Source: Polyangia bacterium | GTDB taxonomy: Bacteria; Myxococcota_A; Polyangia; Nannocystales; Nannocystaceae | Direction: 5' to 3' | DNA: 64,000 nt | Assembly (NCBI GenBank): GCA_030429545.1 | Contig: JAUIFF010000002.1 | Location: 186,001 to 250,000, forward strand | Part shown: piece after piece, positions 16,712-23,679 of the stretch | How the letters are laid out: each line of letters opens with the position of its first letter | Numbering within the stretch: position 1 is the first letter of the stretch | Made by a program: the position numbers and the translations under genes | Notes under the pieces: model-generated | What the model saw: only the letters and a program-made list of their open reading frames with translations | The model's database searches: none | What the model was told of the DNA's origin: nothing

Positions 16712-16784
16712 GTGGATGTAGCTCAATTGGTAGAGCGCTGGCTTGCCAAGCCGGAGGTTGAGGGTTCGAGACCCTTTATCCACT
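16712..16784 (+). tRNA. tRNA-Gly(GCC), copy 1
   Basis: Acceptor GTGGATG/TATCCAC, anticodon stem CTGGC/GCCGG, loop TTGCCAA (GCC), discriminator T. Confidence 0.9.
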
Positions 16785-16807
16785 TCACCGAGGACACTGT
16801 AAAACAT

Positions 16808-16880
16808 GTGGATGTAGCTCAATTGGTAGAGCGCTGGCGTGCCAAGCCGGAGGTTGAGGGTTCGAGACCCTCTATCCACT
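16808..16880 (+). tRNA. tRNA-Gly(GCC), copy 2
   Basis: Nearly identical to copy 1; the anticodon loop is GTGCCAA, and the T arm ends CCCTC. Discriminator T. A recent tandem duplicate. Confidence 0.9.
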
Positions 16881-16902
16881 TCACCGAGGACAACGCAAAT
16901 AT

Positions 16903-16976
16903 GTGGATGTAGCTCAATTGGCTAGAGCGCTGGCGTGCCGAGTCGGAGGTTGAGGGTTCGAGTCCCTCTATCCACT
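16903..16976 (+). tRNA. tRNA-Gly(GCC), copy 3
   Basis: Loop GTGCCGA (GCC) on stem CTGGC/GTCGG (one G-U). D loop one base longer than in the other copies; discriminator T. Confidence 0.85.
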
Positions 16977-16997
16977 TCGAGAAAATCAATAAACCAT

Positions 16998-17071
16998 GTG
17001 GATGTAGCTCAATTGGACAGAGCGCTGGTCTCCTAAACCGGAGGTTGGGGGTTCGAATCCCTCGATCCACA
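16998..17071 (+). tRNA. tRNA-Arg(CCT)
   Basis: Shares the GTGGATGTAGCTCAATTGG 5' half with the Gly genes, but carries loop CTCCTAA (CCT) and discriminator A. Reads AGG. Confidence 0.87.
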
Positions 17072-17123
17072 CTGAAAGTACGGAGAAACATGATGATGCA
17101 ACAGATTGATGAACGAAGACACA

Positions 17124-17143
17124 GGTGGTCGCCCGAAACCACC
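17124..17143 (+). other. Small hairpin between two tRNA-Arg genes
   Basis: GGTGGT pairs with ACCACC around an eight-base loop, ending two bases before tRNA-Arg(TCT). Possibly a processing signal or tRNA remnant. Confidence 0.35.
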
Positions 17144-17145
17144 AT

Positions 17146-17218
17146 GTGGATGTAGCTCAACGGACAGAGCACCGTTCTTCTAAATCGGGCGTTGGGGGTT
17201 CGAGTCCCTCCATCCACA
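17146..17218 (+). tRNA. tRNA-Arg(TCT)
   Basis: Acceptor GTGGATG/CATCCAC, loop CTTCTAA (TCT) on a stem with one T-T mismatch, discriminator A. Reads AGA/AGG. Confidence 0.82.
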
Positions 17219-17222
17219 TCCC

Positions 17223-17295
17223 GGGGTCGTAGCTCAACCGGGAGAGCGTTCGTCTGGCAGGCGGAAGGTTGTGGGTTCGATTCCCACCGACTCCA
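17223..17295 (+). tRNA. tRNA-Ala(GGC)
   Basis: Acceptor GGGGTCG/CGACTCC with the G3:U70 alanine identity pair, loop CTGGCAG (GGC), T loop TTCGATT, discriminator A. Confidence 0.87.
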
Positions 17296-17315
17296 TCAAC
17301 ATCGAAGAAACTTTT

Positions 17316-17374
17316 GGGGACGTAGCTCAAGTCGGGAGAGCAAAAGGATGTGGGTTCGAATCCCACCGACTCCA
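17316..17374 (+). tRNA. tRNA-Ala-like gene lacking the anticodon arm
   Basis: Only 59 bases. Acceptor GGGGACG/CGACTCC (G3:U70 kept), D arm GCTC...GAGC, then AAAAGGAT directly before T arm GTGGG-TTCGAAT-CCCAC, discriminator A. The whole anticodon arm is missing, so it cannot decode. Either a deletion pseudogene or an aminoacylatable RNA with another use. Confidence 0.75.
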
Positions 17375-17390
17375 TCACATCGAGAAATCT

Positions 17391-17463
17391 GGGGACGTAG
17401 CTCAATGTGGGAGAGCAGTTCGTGTGCGCGAGAAGGTTGTGGGTTCGAATCCCACCGACTCCA
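17391..17463 (+). tRNA. tRNA-Ala-like with six-base anticodon loop (probable pseudo-tRNA)
   Basis: Same body as the neighbouring Ala(TGC) genes, with G3:U70 and discriminator A, but the loop between GTTCG and CGAGA is only TGTGCG, one base short. Anticodon uncertain. Confidence 0.6.
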
Positions 17464-17480
17464 TCGACATCAAAATATTT

Positions 17481-17553
17481 GGGGACGTAGCTCAACTGGG
17501 AGAGCAGTTCGTTTGCACCGAGAAGGTTGTGGGTTCGAATCCCACCGACTCCA
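17481..17553 (+). tRNA. tRNA-Ala(TGC), copy 1
   Basis: Acceptor GGGGACG/CGACTCC (G3:U70), loop TTTGCAC (TGC) on stem GTTCG/CGAGA with one outer mismatch, discriminator A. Confidence 0.85.
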
Positions 17554-17570
17554 TCGACATCAAAATATTT

Positions 17571-17643
17571 GGGGACGTGGCTCAACTGGGAGAGCAGTTC
17601 GTTTGCAACGAGAAGGTTGTGGGTTCGATTCCCATCGTCTCCA
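17571..17643 (+). tRNA. tRNA-Ala(TGC), copy 2
   Basis: Acceptor GGGGACG with CGTCTCC (U70 kept), position 9/10 GTGG, loop TTTGCAA (TGC), discriminator A. The 17-base spacer before it is identical to that before copy 1. Confidence 0.85.
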
Positions 17644-17662
17644 TGGATATACAATAAATTTT

Positions 17663-17735
17663 GGGGATGTAGCTCAGGTGGGAGAGCGCCTTGTTCGCAG
17701 CCAGGAGGCCGCGGGTTCGAGCCCCGCCATCTCCA
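17663..17735 (+). tRNA. tRNA-Ala(CGC)
   Basis: Acceptor GGGGATG/CATCTCC (G3:U70), loop TTCGCAG (CGC), T arm CGCGG/CCCGC, discriminator A. One T-C mismatch in the anticodon stem. Confidence 0.83.
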
Positions 17736-17764
17736 TCACGATCACTTCGACGAGGAGGATACCA

Positions 17765-17851
17765 ATGAAAAGTACAACCAAGTTTTTGGCCAGCCCGGCG
17801 AGCGGGCAACAGTTCTCGATCGTCTGTGGTGATGGCCAGTGGCCTGCTTAA
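17765..17851 (+). CDS. 28-codon ORF with strong ribosome binding site inside the tRNA array
   Basis: GAGGAGGATACCA precedes the ATG at 17765 with good spacing. The peptide starts MKSTTKFLASPASG and ends CGDGQWPA, with one Cys and one Trp near its end. It lies between tRNA-Ala(CGC) and a tRNA-Trp, with its stop 15 bases before the latter. No family is recognised. It may be a regulatory leader or a small precursor peptide; both are speculation. Confidence 0.5.
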   Translation: MKSTTKFLASPASGQQFSIVCGDGQWPA

Positions 17852-17866
17852 AATTGCAGGTCACAA

Positions 17867-17938
17867 AGGGGGGTGGCGCAACGGAAGCGCGGCAGTTTCC
17901 AAGTCTGAGGGTTGCAGGTTCGAATCCTGTCCCCCCTG
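17867..17938 (+). tRNA. tRNA-Trp(CCA)-like, copy 1
   Basis: Acceptor AGGGGGG/CCCCCCT, D stem GCGC/GCGC, T arm GCAGG-TTCGAAT-CCTGT, discriminator G as for Trp. CAG/CTG pairing fixes loop TTCCAAG and anticodon CCA, but the stem has two mismatches; a shifted reading (TCC) is possible. Confidence 0.65.
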
Positions 17939-18104
17939 TTCCGGTTTTGGTGGGTATACACCAAAGCACATCGTGCGACGTGTCGCGCGACATTCTGGAG
18001 GCAAAGATGTTACGGCTTTCGCACAATCAATTTTGTACATGTTCTAGGGGACATGTTTGTCGGTGCGGTCATCTGTGGTGTGCGTGATTGATTCGCGCAC
18101 ATCG

Positions 18105-18177
18105 AGGGGGGTAGCTCAATTGTTAGAGCGTCAGTTCCCAAGTCTGATGGCTGCAGGTTCAAGTCCTGTCCCCCCTG
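18105..18177 (+). tRNA. tRNA-Trp(CCA)-like, copy 2
   Basis: Acceptor AGGGGGG/CCCCCCT, anticodon stem TCAGT/TCTGA with a T-T at the loop end, loop TCCCAAG giving CCA with C at position 33 in place of the near-universal U33. Discriminator G. A shifted CCC (Gly) reading is the alternative. Confidence 0.6.
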
Positions 18178-18228
18178 TTTGAGCTCGTTGAGCTCATTTG
18201 CCCGATCTGTTCGATCGGGCACCAAATC

Positions 18229-18299
18229 GGTCCGTTGGTCTAATGGAATGACACCTGGTTGCAACCCAGTTAATGCTGGTTCGATTCCGGCACGGACCT
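18229..18299 (+). tRNA. tRNA-Cys(GCA)
   Basis: Acceptor GGTCCGT/ACGGACC, loop TTGCAAC (GCA), T arm GCTGG-TTCGATT-CCGGC, discriminator T, the cysteine identity base. Last tRNA of the array. Confidence 0.9.
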
Positions 18300-18443
18300 T
18301 GTTCCCAGAAACCCTCATGGGGCAGGCAGCAATTTCGCGAGTCCTGAAAAATCTGGGCTGAAGACCATGAACACAGGTAAGATCAGGTTCGGGCGCCACC
18401 GGCCCGTGGATGTTGTTTTCGGGGGATGAGTGATTTTAGGTGA

Positions 18444-18480
18444 CCTCCTTGAGCACGCCGCACGCGGTGGAAAAAGGAGG
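18444..18480 (+). promoter_or_regulatory. Ribosome binding site sequestered by an upstream complement
   Basis: CCTCCTT (18444-18450) is the exact complement of the AAGGAGG (18474-18480) that serves the HNH gene, and the 23 bases between include a smaller CCGC/GCGG stem. The leader could hide the binding site until melted, bound or processed. Confidence 0.5.
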
Positions 18481-18486
18481 ATGGTG

Positions 18487-18933
18487 ATGCAGACAGCGAT
18501 CAAGACCACCTACGACACTCGAACTCCCCGCCCGGAGCGGGATCGTGCGTACTACTTGCAGCGACACCTTCGGCGGAAGGGTTTGCTTCGGGGGACGCCG
18601 GGGGGTCGACTGGCCCGCTTCCGGGAAATCAGCAAGCACAAGAGGGTATCGATCGGAGCCGTTTTACGCGGCCAACTCGATCGCGTTTTTGAGAGTGAAT
18701 ACCTGTTTTACCAATGGAACGTCCATATCATGTGCGCCTACTGTGGTGTTCGGCTGACACGACGGACGATGACGCGGGACCATGTGATCCCAGCATCGCG
18801 GGGGGGTACCTCCGAGCCGAGCAACCTGGTGCCCTGTTGCGAGCCCTGCAACCGAGCCAAGGCCAACCGTTCGCTATTGCGGTTCTTGGTACGGCGGCGG
18901 CATCGACGTGACATCGTCAAAGTGGCGTCCTAA
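18487..18933 (+). CDS. HNH endonuclease
   Basis: 148 residues from the ATG at 18487, six bases after AAGGAGG; an ATG at 18481 would touch the ribosome binding site and is less likely. The C-terminal half is a zinc-finger HNH nuclease: CAYC (83-86), RDHVIPASRGG with catalytic H99, N113, and CCEPCNRAKANR closing the metal site. The Arg-rich N-terminal half probably contacts nucleic acid. Stand-alone HNH proteins cut DNA in mobile elements, phages and restriction systems. Here it follows tRNA-Cys by less than 200 bases. No methylase or intron is seen nearby, so it is not obviously a restriction enzyme. Confidence 0.85.
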   Translation: MQTAIKTTYDTRTPRPERDRAYYLQRHLRRKGLLRGTPGGRLARFREISKHKRVSIGAVLRGQLDRVFESEYLFYQWNVHIMCAYCGVRLTRRTMTRDHVIPASRGGTSEPSNLVPCCEPCNRAKANRSLLRFLVRRRHRRDIVKVAS

Positions 18934-19007
18934 AAACTTCTGAAATCTTTACCCGGCCGCGACGGAGCCTATGTGCCCGCGCGGACCGGTTTTTTGTATG
19001 TGCAAAA

Positions 19008-19316
19008 TTAATCGGAGCGCTCGCCCAGTCGATAAAACTCGATGACCAACGCGACCGGCCCGCACACTTCGAGGTGGTGGGGGACGGTGGGGACGACAAT
19101 GCCCGGCAGTTTTGGACTGAGCGTGTAGACAACGCCGGTCGTTTCAATGTGATAGCGGATCGTGCCCGAGGCGACCACGATTTTGGCCCAAACGCCGGCG
19201 CGGGTGGTGTGCGCATGTTGGAGGCCTGCGGGCAGGGTTTTGTCGGTAAACGCCGGCGTCTGCTTGTAGCAGACAGCCTTGGCGGGCAGTTGGGGCATCG
19301 CTGTTGGCATCGTCAA
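19008..19316 (-). CDS. DUF1971 cupin protein (TehB N-domain-like)
   Basis: 102 residues. YKQTPAFTDKTLPAGLQHAH, TRAGVWAKIVV, and a C-terminal PTVPHHLEVCGPVALVIEFYR match the small cupin domain DUF1971, which occurs alone or fused to the tellurite/SAM methyltransferase TehB. The PHHLE and HAHTT histidines could form a metal site. Several in-frame ATGs at the start leave the exact N-terminus open. It is convergent with the HNH gene and sits downstream of the cyclase gene on the same strand, about 70 bases away. Confidence 0.82.
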   Translation of the reverse strand: MTMPTAMPQLPAKAVCYKQTPAFTDKTLPAGLQHAHTTRAGVWAKIVVASGTIRYHIETTGVVYTLSPKLPGIVVPTVPHHLEVCGPVALVIEFYRLGERSD

Positions 19317-19384
19317 AGGCGATCTAGCGCGTGGGTGATTGCCCCGTCAAGGTAATCTATTTGCTGATACAAAAAGAATGGATG

Positions 19385-21595
19385 CTAGGCCTCGGTCGCG
19401 TCGATTGTCAGGGTTGACGGCAGCGACTGGGGGGCGAGCTTGTCGCGACAACGCTCGAGCATGGCCGCCGCAACTCGGTCGGATGGGTTGTGGGCCAAAA
19501 CATCTTCAAACGCTGCGATTGCCCCTAGCAGATCTTTTGAGCTCATCGCCGCGACGCCGGCCTCAAACTGTTGTCGGGTAGCGAGCCGCGTATGGCATTC
19601 GTCGGGCGGCAAGCCATTGAGCAACTCGACCAACACGACCGTGCCCTGACGGCCCTTGACCCGGATCGGACCCAGTGTTCGAACTTGAAAGTCATCTGGC
19701 TGTTCGAGCAGGTCAAAGGTTTGCTGGCTGGCGAGAATGTCGGCGCCGAGCTTTTTTGTGGTCGATTCGATGCGGGCGGTCAAGTTGACGGCATCGGAGA
19801 TCACAGTGCCGTCCATCCGCTCGGCCTCGCCTAGGGTGCACAGCATGAGGTTGCCGGTGTGGACACCAATGCCTAACCGCACCGGTGTGGTTCCCTCCCA
19901 GTCGGTCGCGTTGAACTCGCGCACGGCCGCCTGCATCTCGACGGCGGCATGCAACGCGTCGTCGGCCCGGGGAAACAGTGCCATGATCCCGTCGCCGAGA
20001 TATTTGTCGATAAACCCGTTGTGGGCGCGAATCACCGGGCCCACGCGCTGCAACAGTGCGTTGATAAACCCAAACGTACGGACCGGCGTGAGCTGTTCGG
20101 AGAGGCTGGTAAAATTGCGGACATCGGCGAACAGCACCGCCAGGTGCTTTTGTGTATGATCACCGAGTTGAACATCGATGATGCTGTTGCGCCCGAGTAG
20201 TCGCAAAAAATCGTGGGGGACAAACCGTTTGAGGGCGTTGGCCTGGCCCTGCAATTGTTTGCCCAAAACCTCAGCCCGGTGGCGGGCAGAGGCATTTTGT
20301 AGGGCGATTAACACCGCTTGCGTCAGCACCAGCACCATCAACCCGTAGTGGACGATGAAGCCTCCCGAAACCTGGCCGAATGAATGCAACACATCGTGGA
20401 CACCGGCAGCCAGCACGGCAAAAAAACCGGCGAGCGCCAGCAGGGCTTGGTGGTTGCGACGACGGCCAGCGGCCCGCACAAGTGCGGTGATGAGCCACAG
20501 ACACATCACGAGGATGACGACGAGGTAACCGTCGCGAGCATGGGTAAACCAAGCCGGGGGTAGGGCGACGGTGGCGAGCCCACACAGGCCGGCTATGGCA
20601 TAAAGCGCGGTCGCGAGATGGCGGTTGAACTCGGTTGGGAAGGCCGATCGCAAAAACGCGACGTAAATCGCGGGGGCACAAAACAGGGTGAGGTATTCGA
20701 GTCGGATCAAGAGGTCGAACAGCGGCGCTTGGGGGTGGGCCTCTTCGTAGTAGTGCCCAGTGAGGTAGGTCCGTCCGGCGATCACCAGGGCAAACAGGCC
20801 CAAAAACAACGGTGCCCGCTCGCGGTAGCGCAGAAATATCAACATCATGTTGAACAGGCCAAACAGGCTGAGTGCGCCCATCACAAATTGGTCGCGCAGG
20901 CGCAGGTCGAGGCGCGCACCCGTGATTGTTGTATGCTCACCAATGCGTGGCTCCTCCCAGATCCCGCCGTGGCTAAACGAGTGGTTACTGACTTCGTAGA
21001 TGAGCTCGAGTTGGCCGGTATCGGTACGCGGAAGTTTGGCGATGGAGGGCGCGCGGCTGGGAAGATCGGTCGACGGCGTCGGCCCGGGTTGGCCCCCGCT
21101 GCTGACCAGTTGGTAGGGTCCGCCCTGCTGGCCCGCGAACAGGCGGTAGGCCGAGTGAATGGGTGGGGTCTCGACCGCCAGGGTGTCCCGCGGGGGCAAC
21201 TCGAGGACGAGCCGGTAGCTGGCAAATCCCTGGGCCGGCAAGGGCGACGACTGCAACCGTGCATCCCAGGTACCCGGAATCGTGGTGGGGACCGGCTCGG
21301 GGCCGGGTTGGTCACCCTGGGTCACGGCAAAGTATCCCCATTGCAGCTGCCACTCGCCGGCGAGTGGGATCGGCGTGTGGGCGTCGAGCAGGCCGACGTC
21401 CACGACCATGTGGCCCGCGGTTGCCTGGGGAAACGCATGTTGCGGTTGGTCGCTCGCACAGGCCGAGACAGTTATGAGCACCAGTAGGCAGCTCGCCGCA
21501 AACAAGATGTGTCTACAAACATTTTGCCATGTCCATACAACCGACCTGTGGTCGGCTGGCATGGGATCAAAAGCGCAGGAGGGCTCCGGGCGCAT
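19385..21595 (-). CDS. 7TM-sensor adenylate/guanylate cyclase (class III)
   Basis: 736 residues. The signal sequence ends VSAC (lipobox-like), followed by an extracytoplasmic beta-sandwich (about 50-225) like the DISM sensing domain, then seven membrane helices (about 230-430), a short linker and a class III cyclase domain (about 470-660). VLFADVRNFTSLSEQ holds the first metal Asp, DKYLGDGIMALF the second, and AVNLTARIE the transition-state region. A C-terminal TPR-like helix pair ends the protein. It probably converts ATP (or GTP) to the cyclic nucleotide in response to an external ligand. Substrate-specifying residues cannot be assigned safely by eye. Confidence 0.87.
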   Translation of the reverse strand: MRPEPSCAFDPMPADHRSVVWTWQNVCRHILFAASCLLVLITVSACASDQPQHAFPQATAGHMVVDVGLLDAHTPIPLAGEWQLQWGYFAVTQGDQPGPEPVPTTIPGTWDARLQSSPLPAQGFASYRLVLELPPRDTLAVETPPIHSAYRLFAGQQGGPYQLVSSGGQPGPTPSTDLPSRAPSIAKLPRTDTGQLELIYEVSNHSFSHGGIWEEPRIGEHTTITGARLDLRLRDQFVMGALSLFGLFNMMLIFLRYRERAPLFLGLFALVIAGRTYLTGHYYEEAHPQAPLFDLLIRLEYLTLFCAPAIYVAFLRSAFPTEFNRHLATALYAIAGLCGLATVALPPAWFTHARDGYLVVILVMCLWLITALVRAAGRRRNHQALLALAGFFAVLAAGVHDVLHSFGQVSGGFIVHYGLMVLVLTQAVLIALQNASARHRAEVLGKQLQGQANALKRFVPHDFLRLLGRNSIIDVQLGDHTQKHLAVLFADVRNFTSLSEQLTPVRTFGFINALLQRVGPVIRAHNGFIDKYLGDGIMALFPRADDALHAAVEMQAAVREFNATDWEGTTPVRLGIGVHTGNLMLCTLGEAERMDGTVISDAVNLTARIESTTKKLGADILASQQTFDLLEQPDDFQVRTLGPIRVKGRQGTVVLVELLNGLPPDECHTRLATRQQFEAGVAAMSSKDLLGAIAAFEDVLAHNPSDRVAAAMLERCRDKLAPQSLPSTLTIDATEA

Positions 21596-21946
21596 GGCAA
21601 CTCGTTTCGCAAATGGTCACAACCATTTGCTGTGTAAACAATTATGTCCTCTCGGACATGTGCTTTGAGAGTGCCAGCCATCGGTAGCGGCCGTAAACCC
21701 AACGAAATCGCGGGGAGACCCGGCCCACACTGCGATGCCGCGCGGTCAACTCCACCGCTTTCGAGCCCGCAGGGAACGTTGGGTGCTCAACGTTCCCGCT
21801 TCGCCCAGCATGGACTGAGGCGAGAGCCTGCTCACTTCAGTGAGGTGTCGATATGAACGATTGCAGCGATTCGTGTTCGTCGTCACGACATCGCGCCGGA
21901 TTAGGTGGTGACGGCCGCTAAAATCCCCCGTATTCTTCGCGCCAAG
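21596..21946. other. Intergenic region with a perfect inverted repeat
   Basis: Divergent regulatory space between the cyclase gene and infA. GGGAACGTTG (21772-21781) and CAACGTTCCC (21788-21797) form a perfect ten-base inverted repeat with a six-base loop. No T run follows, so it looks more like an operator or an mRNA leader hairpin than a terminator. No gene is seen. Confidence 0.5.
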
Positions 21947-22165
21947 ATGGCTCGCGAGGATCATGTCGAGATGCAAGGGGTTGTGACCGAGGTCCTCACC
22001 GGAGGGCAGTTTCGCGTCAAAATCGAGGACGATTACGTCGTACTCGCCCACCTTGCTGGAAAAATGCGTAAGTTCCGAATCCGAGTCGTTTTGGGCGACT
22101 CCGTAACCGTGGCCGTGTCGCCGTACGACCCGTCGCGCGGTCGAATCGTGTACCGCGCTCGCTGA
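21947..22165 (+). CDS. infA: Translation initiation factor IF-1
   Basis: 72 residues from the ATG at 21947, the usual length of IF-1. The S1-like OB fold is clear: MAREDHVEMQGVVTEVL, VLAHLAGKMRKFRIRV, and SPYDPSRGRIVYR are the standard IF-1 blocks. IF-1 binds the ribosomal A site during initiation. The frame extends 14 codons upstream, but that part is not conserved in the family. The gene stands alone with its own terminator and is not in the ribosomal-protein operon, so this may be one of several infA copies. Confidence 0.95.
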   Translation: MAREDHVEMQGVVTEVLTGGQFRVKIEDDYVVLAHLAGKMRKFRIRVVLGDSVTVAVSPYDPSRGRIVYRAR

Positions 22166-22182
22166 GTACGGCTTTCGCTGTG

Positions 22183-22217
22183 CCCCCGGGTTTTCCGCTT
22201 GGAACCCCGGGGTTTTT
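22183..22217 (+). terminator. Rho-independent terminator of infA
   Basis: A CCCCGGG...CCCCGGGG stem with an internal TTCC/GGAA extension is followed by TTTTT, 18 bases past the infA stop. Confidence 0.8.
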
Positions 22218-22262
22218 CATGCGGCTTGATCCGCGGCCAAGTCCCAGGTTGGAGCTGTAACG

Positions 22263-22742
22263 ATGGCGATCGTCTACGCCCTGTTCGAGACCCGCGACGC
22301 GGCTGAGCTTGTGGTCGCCGAGTTGACACGTAATTGCGCGCAACACGGAACCTTTGAAGTCCACGTGCACGACACGGCGCCCCTCAACGCAGATCACTTG
22401 CCCGAGGCTGCCACCGAGTCCGCGCGCAACACTGTGCTCGCCACCCTTGCCGGCGCCGCTTTGGGCGGGGTTGCCGGTGGCCTTGGAGGGATGTGGATCG
22501 CGTTTCCCGGGCTTGGGCCCGGGGTGATTTTTGGATTTGGTGTACTGGCCGGAGGCTTTGTCGGCGTTCTCAGTGCGGTGATGTCGGGCCACCGGGCTGC
22601 AAAACCCGAGCTTATTGAGGTCGCCCGCGAACTGACCGGCAAGTCCGTGTTGGTTTTGGTGGTCACCCATAGCATCCGCGAGCGCGACTGGGTTGAGGCC
22701 TATTGTGATGAGCACGGGGCCGAGCAACTCGGTCGATGCTGA
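22263..22742 (+). CDS. Small protein with glycine-rich membrane segment
   Basis: 159 residues. An alpha/beta N-terminal part (MAIVYALFETRDAAELVVAEL) leads into a Gly-rich hydrophobic hairpin (LAGAALGGVAGGLGGMW...GVIFGFGVLAGGFVGVL) with glycine-zipper spacing, and then a second alpha/beta part (SVLVLVVTHSIRERDWVEAY). This layout resembles the general-stress proteins that carry an internal Gly-zipper between two halves of a ferredoxin-like domain. Function is unknown. It starts about 45 bases after the infA terminator and precedes a membrane protein gene on the same strand. Confidence 0.7.
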   Translation: MAIVYALFETRDAAELVVAELTRNCAQHGTFEVHVHDTAPLNADHLPEAATESARNTVLATLAGAALGGVAGGLGGMWIAFPGLGPGVIFGFGVLAGGFVGVLSAVMSGHRAAKPELIEVARELTGKSVLVLVVTHSIRERDWVEAYCDEHGAEQLGRC

Positions 22743-22823
22743 TACACCAATCACAGGCCTGCCGGCCGCAAAAAACGTGGTTGGCAGGAGGTTAACAGCC
22801 AGTATTCGTGCTTCAATAGGCGG

Positions 22824-23600
22824 GTGAATATCCTCGACCGCAACGTTTCCTGGGCAGCCGATCGCAGCGTTCGTGAGCTCATTGTTTTGCTCGGTGGGGT
22901 CACCCTGTGCACGGTCGAGTGGACGCGCATCGGTGGGCCGGACATCGGCAACTTTTTGGTGTACGTCGGGGCGACGGCACTGTTTGCCAGCCGGTTTTAT
23001 CTGGCGCGGGCGGTTGCCGTGGGCGCGTGCATTGGGGCGATCGTCCAACAGTGGCCACACCTGCGCTACGGGAGTTCGGCAGCCGACTTGGAAACGACGG
23101 CAGTCCTGCCTGTTTTAGCGATTGCGTTGCTGTGCTCGCGGGATTTGGTGGCGCGGTTCGATCGCGGCGAGAGCCGCTGGAGCTGGTTGCCCAACCCGTG
23201 GACCGGCTTCACAACCAGCGAGACTCGCACGTTGAGGTGGTCGTGTTACGCCGCCGGAGCCCTCGGTGGATTGCTCGATCACACCTTTCAGATCGCCCCC
23301 TATTTCGCTCAGACGCCCACGTGGCCGCGGGTAGCGATGGTGGCGATCATTTGCATGATCGGGCTGTTGGGATTGGGACGGGCGGTCGGTTTGCTCGGAA
23401 TTTGGGCGGTTGGCCTGTGGACTGCCGTGGCCTTGGCTCCTCACCTAGGCGCAGCTGAGCGAGCGATCGCCGGCGACCTCGGTGGTCTCGACCCAGCGTT
23501 TTGGGGCGGCCCACACTATGTTCTTCCGATGTTTTTGTTGGCGCTCACCGCTGTTGTTGTCGCGACGCCGTCGGCCGTACGCCTGATTCGCCGCGTCTGA
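22824..23600 (+). CDS. Integral membrane protein, unknown
   Basis: 258 residues with a GTG start. About six to seven hydrophobic segments are visible (for example LIVLLGGVTLCTV, FLVYVGATALFA, AVLPVLAIALLC, VAMVAIICMIGLLGL, VLPMFLLALTAVVVA). There is no signature of a known transporter or enzyme, and no charged residues that would suggest a pump. It follows the Gly-zipper protein by about 80 bases and may be co-transcribed with it. Confidence 0.7.
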   Translation: MNILDRNVSWAADRSVRELIVLLGGVTLCTVEWTRIGGPDIGNFLVYVGATALFASRFYLARAVAVGACIGAIVQQWPHLRYGSSAADLETTAVLPVLAIALLCSRDLVARFDRGESRWSWLPNPWTGFTTSETRTLRWSCYAAGALGGLLDHTFQIAPYFAQTPTWPRVAMVAIICMIGLLGLGRAVGLLGIWAVGLWTAVALAPHLGAAERAIAGDLGGLDPAFWGGPHYVLPMFLLALTAVVVATPSAVRLIRRV

Positions 23601-23679
23601 TGTTTGGCTGAGAGGTCCACAGCTGCGGGAGTGTCCTTAGAAACATGATTGATAGGGCATCCATAGTATTATTGGGTGC

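Noticed and set aside
14461..17851. Several long open frames with GGDRTH, GIEPTT, DVAQLVERW or GFESHRLH motifs on both strands
   Set aside because: These are translations of the tRNA genes themselves, a well-known annotation artefact; each motif maps onto a T arm or acceptor stem.
21772..21797. Terminator
   Set aside because: Perfect inverted repeat but no T run and no gene ending nearby on the plus strand; kept as a possible operator or leader hairpin.
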